Source: an uncultured Collinsella sp.
GTDB taxonomy: Bacteria; Actinomycetota; Coriobacteriia; Coriobacteriales; Coriobacteriaceae
Direction of reading: 5' to 3'
Assembly: GCA_902493615.1 (NCBI GenBank)
Contig: CABUQK010000017.1
Location: 1 to 22,874 of the forward strand
Length of the DNA: 22,874 nt
Shown here: one piece after another, positions 1 through 7,422 of the stretch
Layout: each line of letters opens with the position of its first letter
Numbering within the stretch: position 1 is the first letter of the stretch
Notes under the pieces: generated by a model
Database searches by the model: none
What the model was told of the DNA's origin: nothing
Seen by the model: only the letters and a program-made list of their open reading frames with translations
Program-made: the position numbers and the translations under genes

Positions 1-731
1 GCTAGGGGCGGGAGGGGGAGAAGCCAGCTCGACAACGTTTGCGCGGGAAGGTGCTTGATTGTCGTTCCGGTAAAGCAACTATCCCATACATGCGATTGCA
101 CTATAAAGCAAATATACAGCTCGCAGTAAGTATTGAGCAGCAGTCTTTTGCTGCAGCGAATCCTGTGAAGCGCCTTTTGATAATGCATCGTCTCGTTCGA
201 TGTCCAGATTGCGCATCTCCCCGGTACGCCGCCTTCGCAGACGATTAGGTCACCATGAGAGAGCGCATACTTAGCACGATCCGTTTCGCCCATGGGCATG
301 GTCTTCACATTGGCGAGGTCGAATCTGCCCCATTGAACATTGGCATTTCCAAGGTACGGCGCGAGATCACCTTGGTTTTTCTGTTTGTCAAGCATCTTGC
401 CCAGCTGGATAGAGGCGACATCCGATAGCCTCGTCCAGCACCACCCCTCAGGCAGCTCATCAAACGGCACTTCGTTCGCGATGCACTTATCGCTAGTCAC
501 GCGACCCTTGGCATCCACCTTCTTCTCATAGGGGGAGCCATCGGAACCGATATAGATAATGCTCTCCCCGCCTTTGGGGAACTTGGCCTTACCCTCAGCG
601 ATAAGCTTATGCTTCTCTTCACGGATGCGCTCGAGAAGGACGCTGGCAGACTCGTCGTTCAGATCCTGCGGCACAAGCTTGCCCTCGACCGCCATTTGCA
701 GAATTGAGTTCTTCAGGTCTTTTGCCTTCAT
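1..731 (-). CDS. hsdS: Type I restriction-modification specificity subunit HsdS (3' end outside window)
   Basis: DNA-recognition subunit that gives the HsdM/HsdR complex its target sequence. The frame is open from the ATG at 731 to the window edge (243 complete codons). It begins MKAKDLKNSILQMAVEGKL, followed by a helical stretch (SVLLERIREEKHKLIAEGKA), a typical HsdS N-terminus. The first target-recognition domain starts near LPEGWCWTRLSDVASIQLGK (about residue 93) and reaches a LLPLPPLA motif, which in this family marks the junction to the central conserved helix. The second recognition domain would lie outside the window. Its ATG follows the hsdM stop directly (TAG then ATG, no gap), so translation is probably coupled. 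The specificity cannot be read from the sequence. Family assignment is strong; whether the gene is intact cannot be judged. Confidence 0.9.
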   Translation of the reverse strand, partial: MKAKDLKNSILQMAVEGKLVPQDLNDESASVLLERIREEKHKLIAEGKAKFPKGGESIIYIGSDGSPYEKKVDAKGRVTSDKCIANEVPFDELPEGWCWTRLSDVASIQLGKMLDKQKNQGDLAPYLGNANVQWGRFDLANVKTMPMGETDRAKYALSHGDLIVCEGGVPGRCAIWTSNETMHYQKALHRIRCSKRLLLNTYCELYICFIVQSHVWDSCFTGTTIKHLPAQTLSSWLLPLPPL

Positions 732-2210
732 CTACGCCTCAATCCCAAGAATCTCGCAGATTCGAGCTAACTTCTGGTCAATCTCGGCGTCGAGCTTAGC
801 GCGCTCTTCTTTGTAGCTCCTAATCAGCTCGTCGGGCGGCAAAATCTCTTCTTCCTCGTGTGGATAGCCACACAAATCAAGATTGAAGCCGCCGTCTCGC
901 AACTCGTCGACTGTATAGAACTTTGCCTTGGGATTACCATCTTCCTCGATATCTCGACGGTTCTCCCACCATTCCTTTACAGGTGCAAAATGTTCGAGCC
1001 TAATGGGCTTAGTCTTAGAAAAGTGCTTATATCCCTCGGGCATATCCATGCGATAGAACCAGACGCCCTCAGAAGCCCCGGAATTATCGAAAAACAGAAC
1101 GTTGGTAGTGATGCTCGTGTAGGGAGCGAAAACGCTCTGCGGAAGGCGCAGAACAGTATGTAAGTTCATCTCCTCGAGCATACGACGCTTAATCTCAGTT
1201 TTTGCATTGTCCTGGCCAAAGAGGAACCCGTCCGGAATGATAACGGCAGCGCGTCCGCCCCGTTTAAGGCGGTAAAGAATGAGACCAAGGAATAGATCTG
1301 CGGTCTCGGAGCTACGGAGCGCAACAGGGAAGTTGTTTTGCACCGAAGCGCTTTCAGATCCTCCATAGGGGGGATTCATAAGCACGACATCAAACTGGCC
1401 GTCTGGCCTGTGCCTCCACTCGCGGACATCCTTTTCAAGCGAGTTATCGTGAAAGACCTCAGGGTTATCGATATCGTGCAACAGCATGTTGGTCACACAC
1501 AGCAGGTAAGGGAGCTGCTTCTTCTCGATACCGTAGACCGATCTTGCATAGAGCTCGCGATCGGCTGGAGTCTGCACCTGGGAGTCGAGAATCTTGAGGG
1601 CACTCGTCAAAAAGCCACCCGTGCCACACGCGAAGTCCGCCACAGTCTCACCGAGCCTGGGCACAAGCGCCTGGGCCATAAAGTCAGTCACCGCTCGGGG
1701 CGTGTAAAACTCGCCGGCGTTACCTGCGGACTGCAAGTCTTTCAGAATGGTCTCGTAAATTTCACCGAATGCGTGACGCTCTTTATACTCGGTAAAGTCA
1801 ACCGACTCGTCAATCTCGTTGATGACTTGACGAAGCAGAATGCCATCCTTCATGTAGTTGTTGGCGTCAGTAAAAGCAGCCTTGACGACAACGTGTCGCA
1901 AAGGCGCATCGGGCGCAAGCTCAAGACTCTCAAGAGTCTTGAATAGATCGTTGTTTACAAAATCGAGGAGCTCATCGCCGGTAAGCGCCTTGCCGTCCTT
2001 CGCATCATGTGCCCAGCTGTGCCAGCGTAGACGCTCGGGGATGATGGATTGATAGGAGTCATCGTGAAACTCCCACTCCTGCTCCTTAGCATCGTAGATC
2101 TTGAGGAAGAAAAGCCAGGTCATCTGCTCGATGCGCTGTGCATCGCCATTGATGCCGGCGTCTTTACGCATGATGTTCTGCAGGGTCTTTACAAGAGATC
2201 CCAGTGCCAT
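732..2210 (-). CDS. hsdM: Type I restriction-modification DNA N6-adenine methyltransferase HsdM
   Basis: Methylates adenine in the site chosen by HsdS, using S-adenosylmethionine, and protects host DNA from HsdR. The protein has 492 residues, normal for HsdM. The N-terminal HsdM helical domain (about 1-145) is followed by the motif GEFYTPR (167-172). The SAM-binding motif I is DFACGTGGF (192-200) and the catalytic motif IV is NPPY (279-282), the N6-adenine form. All key residues are present, so the enzyme looks active. It lies 19 bp after hsdR and abuts hsdS, in one operon. A purine-rich AGAAAGG lies about 12 bases before the ATG, a little further than usual. Confidence 0.97.
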   Translation of the reverse strand: MALGSLVKTLQNIMRKDAGINGDAQRIEQMTWLFFLKIYDAKEQEWEFHDDSYQSIIPERLRWHSWAHDAKDGKALTGDELLDFVNNDLFKTLESLELAPDAPLRHVVVKAAFTDANNYMKDGILLRQVINEIDESVDFTEYKERHAFGEIYETILKDLQSAGNAGEFYTPRAVTDFMAQALVPRLGETVADFACGTGGFLTSALKILDSQVQTPADRELYARSVYGIEKKQLPYLLCVTNMLLHDIDNPEVFHDNSLEKDVREWRHRPDGQFDVVLMNPPYGGSESASVQNNFPVALRSSETADLFLGLILYRLKRGGRAAVIIPDGFLFGQDNAKTEIKRRMLEEMNLHTVLRLPQSVFAPYTSITTNVLFFDNSGASEGVWFYRMDMPEGYKHFSKTKPIRLEHFAPVKEWWENRRDIEEDGNPKAKFYTVDELRDGGFNLDLCGYPHEEEEILPPDELIRSYKEERAKLDAEIDQKLARICEILGIEA

Positions 2211-2229
2211 TTGCTATCGTTACCTTTCT

Positions 2230-4560
2230 CTATGCGATGTAGAGCTCGTCCTCGAGCATCTGTGCTGCCTGAATGTACTGTTGTTTGCCGCCGAATGCGG
2301 CAACGATCTTCATCGGGCTGCCAAACCGACGGAACTCCTCGAGATCGAGAACATGGGTATCGTCCAAGTCTACGAGGTTCGACGTCGCATATTTGTCGAG
2401 AAGTGCCTCAAGGACCTCGCGCGCGACGCCGGCATACTCATAAAGCACGCCCTTCTTCTTGACGCTATTGGCTCTCTCGCTGCGCGTCAGGGGCCTCTGG
2501 TCGTAAGCAATATGGCAAATGAGGTCAAAGTCGCTCATTTGCTCTTGTCCAGTCTCAAGCCGCAGCTCATCCAGAAATACGCCATGAGCGCGCAGCTCAT
2601 CGATAATCGCCTGCTTCTTATGTTCAGAGTTCCACGCCGCTAGGAAGTGGTCAAGAGTGTCGTATTCGCCAAGGATGTTTTTTCTCGTATAGTCCTTAAG
2701 GCTCTCAGTTACAAGAAGGCCATCGGAGGAGTAATACTGCACCATCTCCGACACTACATAGACATCGGCCCCATGAACGTGATATTTCACATGGGAGGAC
2801 GGATCGTCCGGCGGTAATACGGGTGGGTCTACGATCGGAGGCGAAGGCGGGACGGGGCCGCCGCCATTGCCACCGGAATCCGGGTTCGCAATGGGGTCAT
2901 CCGGATTGGGCTCAAACACAACAACAGGCTCGCCATCGAACTCGGGATCAGCGAACAAGCGAGACGCATCGCGAAAATCGAGGATAGTGAAGTAGAGCTT
3001 GCCATAGTCCTCGCAAATACGGGTACCGCGACCAATAATCTGTTTGAACTCCGTCATTCCGCGCTCACCGAACTTGTTGTCGAGCACGACTACCTTACAC
3101 GTCTTGCAATTAACGCCAGTGGTGAGAAGCTTCGAAGTCGTAACGATGGTCGGGTATTTCTCGTCGGGGTCGATGAAGTTATCTAGCTGAGCCTTACCTT
3201 CCCTGTCGTCACCCGTAATCTTCATGATGTAGGTGGGGTGATCTCTTACGATATCGGCGTTCTCGTTTACAAGGGCGCGTCGCATGTTTTCGGCATGCTC
3301 GATGTCAACACAAAAGACAATAGTCTTGGAGTATCGGTCTGTCTCCTTGAGAAATTGAGTTATTCGCTTGGCAACTTCCTCGTAGCGCTCCTTGATGACA
3401 ATCTCGCTGTCGAAGTCTTGCTTCTCGAAAACACGTTTGGGCAGAGCTTCGCCGCGATCATCTACGGCGCCTTCCTCAGTACGATATCCGTAAACGTCAA
3501 CGTTCAACTTAGGGCGAATAACCTTATACGGAGCAAGAAAGCCATCCTCGATTCCCTGTTTAAGGGAGTAGGTGTAAACAGGCTCGCCGAAGTAGGTAAT
3601 GTTTGAAACCTCTTCAGTCTCCTTTGGCGTGGCCGTCATTCCGATTTGAATTGCGCAATTGAAATACTCGAGCACCTTACGCCATGCGGAGTCCGCCGCG
3701 GCGCTTCCGCGATGGCACTCATCGACGATAATCAAATCGAAGAATTCCGAGTCGAACTCGCGGAATATTTCCTCACCGTTTTCACCAACAAGCTGTTGGT
3801 AGAGCGAGAAATAGACCTCGTAAGCAGAATCGAGCTTTCGACCTACGACCTTGGTTGTAACCCTCTTGAGAGGCTTGAAATCGCCGTCTATGGTCTGATC
3901 GACGAGAATATTGCGGTCCGCCAGATAGAGAACCTTACGAACCTCGGTAGTCTGTCGCAAGCGATGAACGATTTGAAAAGCCGTAAAAGTCTTTCCCGTT
4001 CCCGTTGCCATAACGAGCAAGATGCGATTCTTACCTCGCGCAATAGCTTCAAGCGTACGATTGATGGCGATGCACTGATAGTAGCGAGGATGATTGCCGC
4101 CGTGCTCCTGGTAATACGGAGCGGTTACAATCTCCTGGCTATACGGATGCTCAAGCCCCTTAGCTTTTGAGTATCGTGTCCAGAGTTCCACCGGAGTGGG
4201 GAACTCGTCCATGGCGAGAGCGCGCTCTTTCCCGGTAAGAAAATCGTGCTCGACAAAACCCTTTCCGTTTGAGCTGTACGCAAACGGGATATCGAGCAGC
4301 TGGGCATATCCCATCCCCTGTTGGAGACCGGCATCAGCAGTGTGCTCCGTATCCTTAGCCTCGACGATTGCGATAGGGATGCCCGGAGCATACATCAGAA
4401 GGTAGTCAGCCTTCTTCTTGTCTTTACGGGTGACCATACTTCCGCGCACAACGATCTCGCCACTGGTAAAGAAATACTCAGTGAAGACTTGGGTATTGCG
4501 ATCCCACGACTTCATAATCGCAGGATCAATGAGTTTAAGCCGTGTGTCAGACTCGTTCAT
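2230..4560 (-). CDS. hsdR: Type I restriction endonuclease / DNA translocase subunit HsdR
   Basis: ATP-driven translocase and nuclease of the type I complex, which cuts unmodified DNA away from the recognition site. At 776 residues it is a short HsdR, as in the EcoEI-like group rather than the EcoKI type (over 1000). The N-terminal PD-(D/E)xK nuclease core is visible as D52 and E67-A-K69. The superfamily 2 helicase core has Walker A ATGTGKT (185-191), DECH (280-283), TATP (309-312) and a later motif QIIGRGTR. After the helicase there is an unusual Gly/Pro-rich linker (GGNGGGPVPPSPPIVDPP and more, around 555-585) before the C-terminal helical domain that contacts HsdM. It is the first gene of the operon. 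A GAGGGG lies about 11 bases before the ATG. I saw no confident promoter in the AT-rich stretch 4600-4680. Confidence 0.96.
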   Translation of the reverse strand: MNESDTRLKLIDPAIMKSWDRNTQVFTEYFFTSGEIVVRGSMVTRKDKKKADYLLMYAPGIPIAIVEAKDTEHTADAGLQQGMGYAQLLDIPFAYSSNGKGFVEHDFLTGKERALAMDEFPTPVELWTRYSKAKGLEHPYSQEIVTAPYYQEHGGNHPRYYQCIAINRTLEAIARGKNRILLVMATGTGKTFTAFQIVHRLRQTTEVRKVLYLADRNILVDQTIDGDFKPLKRVTTKVVGRKLDSAYEVYFSLYQQLVGENGEEIFREFDSEFFDLIIVDECHRGSAAADSAWRKVLEYFNCAIQIGMTATPKETEEVSNITYFGEPVYTYSLKQGIEDGFLAPYKVIRPKLNVDVYGYRTEEGAVDDRGEALPKRVFEKQDFDSEIVIKERYEEVAKRITQFLKETDRYSKTIVFCVDIEHAENMRRALVNENADIVRDHPTYIMKITGDDREGKAQLDNFIDPDEKYPTIVTTSKLLTTGVNCKTCKVVVLDNKFGERGMTEFKQIIGRGTRICEDYGKLYFTILDFRDASRLFADPEFDGEPVVVFEPNPDDPIANPDSGGNGGGPVPPSPPIVDPPVLPPDDPSSHVKYHVHGADVYVVSEMVQYYSSDGLLVTESLKDYTRKNILGEYDTLDHFLAAWNSEHKKQAIIDELRAHGVFLDELRLETGQEQMSDFDLICHIAYDQRPLTRSERANSVKKKGVLYEYAGVAREVLEALLDKYATSNLVDLDDTHVLDLEEFRRFGSPMKIVAAFGGKQQYIQAAQMLEDELYIA

Positions 4561-4709
4561 GCGTCTCGAAACCCCTCATTGCGCAAAGCGACAGCTATTG
4601 ATGTTGAGTTGATTAATTTTATCATCACTATGCAATCTAGCAGCCGCTTTATACGAAATGAGACGAAGTAAAGTCAGCCCCGTGAGAAAGCTCCAAAGAA
4701 AGCAAAATG

Positions 4710-4747
4710 AGCCCCGTTGACTTGAGTCAGAGGTCATTCCCGGAGCC
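4710..4747 (-). terminator. Intrinsic terminator of the exonuclease gene, copy 1 of a repeated hairpin
   Basis: The hairpin starts four bases after the exonuclease stop. Arms AGCCCCG (4710-4716) and CGGAGCC (4741-4747) pair with G:U wobbles, and TGAC/GTCA (4718-4721, 4733-4736) closes an 11-base loop. On the minus strand it is followed by ATTTTGCTTTCTTT, a T-rich tail. The inner stem and loop closely match the hairpin at 5660-5694. Confidence 0.75.
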
Positions 4748-4751
4748 CCGC

Positions 4752-5486
4752 CTACCTCCCCTCCGCCTTCAGCTTCAGCAGCAGATCGCTCAGCTCGGAG
4801 CACCTGCTGGAGAGGCGCGTCTGGGCTCGCTCGCCCATCCCCCACCGCTGGCGGATCTCCTGGACGCGTGGGCTCACGTGGTAGCTCCCGTCCATCACCT
4901 GCTTGAGCAACTTGGCGGTCACGCGCGCATCGGCCAGGGCACTGTGGGCGTGACCCGTCGACTTGTCGAACTCGATGCCAAACCACGTCGCTGCGTCACT
5001 CAAAGAGACACACCCGTGGCTGCCTACGTCCATAATCGAGGTGTAAAACGCCTGCAGGTCGGCCCAGTCCGTAGGAAATGCGGCAAGGTCGATGTGCTTT
5101 GCCTGACACTCGGTCAAAAGCTGTCGACGGTCCGCCCCGCTCCAACAGACCACCTGGGCGGAGTAGCGACCAATCCGATCGCTGAGCCTTTTGATCACCA
5201 TGCAGAGCGGGTCGGCCATCGCGGTGTCCACGGCCGATATCCCTGTAAGCTCGCGGACGGGAAACGCAACGCCTTCGGCATATTCCGTCTGCACAAACTG
5301 CGAGAACTCGCCCATAACGTTGCCGTGGTAATCGAGCTTGACGGCGCCGACCTCGATAATCTCATTGCGCAGCCCATGGCGCTGGCGCTGCTTTGGCACC
5401 GGCGCAAACTCAAAGTCCAGCACAATCTGGCGCGCAAAGTTCGTCGTATCGATAGCCGAGATACACGGCGTCTTTTCAGCTGACAC
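4752..5486 (-). CDS. DnaQ-like DEDDh 3'-5' exonuclease
   Basis: Predicted 3'-5' exonuclease of the DnaQ/RNase T/KapD-like superfamily, acting on DNA or RNA ends with two metal ions. Counting from the GTG at 5486 (244 residues), Exo I is LDFEF with D24 and E26, Exo II carries D119 in SGADRR, and Exo III is HSALADA with H181 and D186. All five DEDDh residues are present. The conserved domain begins around residue 20, and the C-terminal 40 residues form a charged tail. The GTG at 5486 is preferred because GGAGAAAGG lies about 8 bases upstream; an in-frame GTG at 5600 would add 38 residues with no family similarity that I recognise. The gene stands alone between two related terminator hairpins, between the restriction operon and the ATPases. 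A defence role is inferred only from position; housekeeping RNA or DNA trimming is equally possible. Confidence 0.88.
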   Translation of the reverse strand: MSAEKTPCISAIDTTNFARQIVLDFEFAPVPKQRQRHGLRNEIIEVGAVKLDYHGNVMGEFSQFVQTEYAEGVAFPVRELTGISAVDTAMADPLCMVIKRLSDRIGRYSAQVVCWSGADRRQLLTECQAKHIDLAAFPTDWADLQAFYTSIMDVGSHGCVSLSDAATWFGIEFDKSTGHAHSALADARVTAKLLKQVMDGSYHVSPRVQEIRQRWGMGERAQTRLSSRCSELSDLLLKLKAEGR

Positions 5487-5659
5487 GGTTAGGGCCTTTC
5501 TCCGTTGCCTGCCGCTTGCCACATAGGCGGCTACATTGCCGTAAGGATAGGCGCCCGTACGGACATGAAAGTGGGGCGCAATACCATGCGCCAGGCACAC
5601 GCCATGTAGACGGCCCCAAGAGAGTTGCCCGCTCTATTCAAATGCATGAAAAAGATTTA

Positions 5660-5694
5660 GGCCCGGTGACTTGAATCAGCGGTCATCCCGGGCC
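5660..5694 (-). terminator. Intrinsic terminator-like hairpin, copy 2 of the repeated element
   Basis: Arms GGCCCGG (5660-5666) and CCGGGCC (5688-5694) plus TGAC/GTCA (5667-5670, 5682-5685) form an 11-bp stem with a two-base bulge and an 11-base loop. On the minus strand it is followed by TAAATCTTTTTC, so it can end transcription from the ATPase gene upstream. Loop TTGAATCAGCG differs from copy 1 (TTGAGTCAGAG) at two bases. Confidence 0.65.
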
Positions 5695-5941
5695 CATCAG
5701 AGCTCGTAGAGCTCTTGGTTGCTTTGGTCTCGCTCTTCACGGCGCTTATCGAACTTTCCGAGGCACTCAAGCAGCATTCGAAGCATAACAAGTCGCTGCC
5801 ATTAAGGCACTGGCCTCTTGACCAAGCAACGGCGCTGCCCAGCTATCACCCTTGGGCCGCCGTCAACTTTATTCTATCCGCGATCATCTGGTTTACCAAA
5901 TGGATTTTCGGTAAAGGAAGCACGGCACGCCCGCAAAACCA
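5695..5941. other. Ambiguous 247-bp stretch: possible small membrane protein (+) or gene remnant (-)
   Basis: No confident gene, but both strands show coding-like patches. On the plus strand a frame is open from 5670 to 5996, with a possible TTG start at 5715 giving 93 residues. It carries two hydrophobic segments (LVALVSLFTALIEL and WAAVNFILSAIIWFTKWIF) and would overlap the 3' end of the convergent ATPase gene by 55 bp; no ribosome site is visible. On the minus strand a short frame (5697-5786, 29 residues, ending RDQSNQELYEL) stops two bases before the hairpin, the same geometry as the exonuclease stop and its hairpin, so it could be the tail of a deleted gene. I cannot decide between these readings. 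Confidence 0.3.
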
Positions 5942-7237
5942 CTACGCCCCAAGTGCCGCCATGGGAATCACCGCCACGCCGTCGTCGCGTGTGTAGGCAA
6001 TGCTCCCCTTTCCAACCACGACCGCCAAAAACGCCGGCGCGGCATTCTGGGCGGCAGGATTGGAGAGCACTTTCCTCTCCAGCGCCTTGAGATTTCTCGC
6101 TCCATCGTCTGTTTTCGCATCACTCAGCTTGACCTCGATGGCTCCCCAGCGCCCGTCGTGCTCAACGATCAGATCGACCTCAAGGCCCTTCTCATCTCGG
6201 AAATAATGGACACTGTTGTCGACACCGCCGTAGGTGGAAAGGAACACGCGCACGTCGCGCAGGACGAGATTCTCAAAGAGCATCCCCAGCGTTTGCATAT
6301 CGCCAAGCAGCCGCTCAGGGGTAGCCCCCAGCAACGCCGCCGCAAGTGACGGGTCACAGAAGTAGCGCTTGGGGCGCACGCGAACGCGGGCCTTCGAGCG
6401 CATGGGCGGCTCCCATCCGCACAGGTCCTCGGTCAGCTTGAGCCTGTTGAAGAGGTCCAAGTACGCAGCGATGGTCCTCTCGTCGGGGCCCGCCTCACCG
6501 TACGAGGCGTCCTTTACGAGCGTCTTGTACGTGACAGCCTGGCTCTCGTTCATGGCAAGAGCTCGCAAAAGGCCGTGTGCAAGCTCGGGCGACATGCCCT
6601 CGTCCAGCACGTTGACGTCGAGCACCGAGTGCACGTACTGGCTTGCCGTCTCTCGCGCAAGATCTTCCGAAAGCCCAAGATTTGCAGGCCAACCGCCCCT
6701 GCAGCACCAGCGGGCGACGTCATCCACCGTGCTCTCGCGACGCTGAGGGGCAAAATCCTCGCCCTTAAAGAGGCTTGCCAGTGACACGAGCGGCTCGCCG
6801 TCGCCCGACTCACACAGGGCCATGGGGCGCATTGACAGACGGGCGATCCTACCCGTGCCGGAATGACGAACATGGCTGCGCTCCTCGCTTTTGAGCGCGG
6901 TCGAGCCCGTGAGCAAAAGTGTCCCCCGTTCGTTGCCGCTCGCGTCCACGAAACGCCGGGCGGCATCCCAAACCTCGGGCACCTCCTGCCATTCATCGAC
7001 CAGGTGTGGCGCATCGCCGATGAGCGCCAGGCTTGGGTCGACCTCTGCCGCCGCACGCTGCGCAGGCTCATCGAGCCTGGAGACGCTCGCCGAGCGAGAG
7101 AGCGCCGTCCAGGTCTTGCCGCACCATTTGGGGCCGTTGATCTCCACACAGCCAAACGCCCGCATAAGGGTGTCGAGGCGCTCCTCTATGAGCCGGGGCC
7201 TATATCCCTTTTGGGTCAATCTCTTTGGTGCATCCAT
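5942..7237 (-). CDS. AAA_14 / DUF4143 ATP-binding protein
   Basis: A 431-residue P-loop ATPase of the large, poorly understood AAA_14-DUF4143 family found in gut bacteria and archaea. The P-loop is GPKWCGKT (35-42), Walker B is LVDEWQ (D81, E82), and the sensor-like segment is LLLTGSTAL (107-115). The middle holds a helical or winged-helix-like region. The C-terminal DUF4143 part has a PD-(D/E)xK-like pattern: EVDLIVE with D355, then IEVKLSD with E368 and K370. A nuclease-like fold is therefore possible but unproven. The ATG at 7237 has GAGAGGG about 10 bases upstream. The leader contains five 23-bp repeats (7274-7371), which may regulate it. The second ATPase gene lies upstream on the same strand. 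Neither partner nor substrate is known for this family, and I do not assign a function. Confidence 0.88.
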   Translation of the reverse strand: MDAPKRLTQKGYRPRLIEERLDTLMRAFGCVEINGPKWCGKTWTALSRSASVSRLDEPAQRAAAEVDPSLALIGDAPHLVDEWQEVPEVWDAARRFVDASGNERGTLLLTGSTALKSEERSHVRHSGTGRIARLSMRPMALCESGDGEPLVSLASLFKGEDFAPQRRESTVDDVARWCCRGGWPANLGLSEDLARETASQYVHSVLDVNVLDEGMSPELAHGLLRALAMNESQAVTYKTLVKDASYGEAGPDERTIAAYLDLFNRLKLTEDLCGWEPPMRSKARVRVRPKRYFCDPSLAAALLGATPERLLGDMQTLGMLFENLVLRDVRVFLSTYGGVDNSVHYFRDEKGLEVDLIVEHDGRWGAIEVKLSDAKTDDGARNLKALERKVLSNPAAQNAAPAFLAVVVGKGSIAYTRDDGVAVIPMAALGA

Positions 7238-7273
7238 AGACGGCCGTCCCTCTCTATCACGCGATATGCGAAA

Positions 7274-7371
7274 TTACGCCATTCTCAATGCTGATTTTAC
7301 GCTACTTTCAATGTAGTTTTTACGCCATGACAGATGTAGTTTTTACGCCATTTTCATTGAAGGTTTTACGC
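7274..7371. repeat. Five-copy direct repeat array with exact 23-bp period
   Basis: TTACGC occurs at 7274, 7297, 7320, 7343 and 7366, each exactly 23 bp after the last. The units between them share a degenerate body, roughly CATTTTCAATGTAG then TTT. Several units contain an interrupted inverted repeat, for example CTAC...GTAG in unit 2 and CATT...AATG in unit 1. The fifth copy is only the TTACGC box followed by unrelated sequence. The array fills the gap between the two ATPase genes, ending 37 bp before the ATG of the downstream one. Read on the minus strand each box is GCGTAA. Its layout resembles iterons or a multi-site operator. Confidence 0.85.
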
Positions 7372-7422
7372 TTGGCATCCTTAGCGCGACCCATTCCGAG
7401 CATCACATCAGAGCGTGCTTGG

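Noticed and set aside
7274..7371. CRISPR array
   Set aside because: The period is 23 bp with degenerate units and no unique spacers of usual length, and no cas genes are present.
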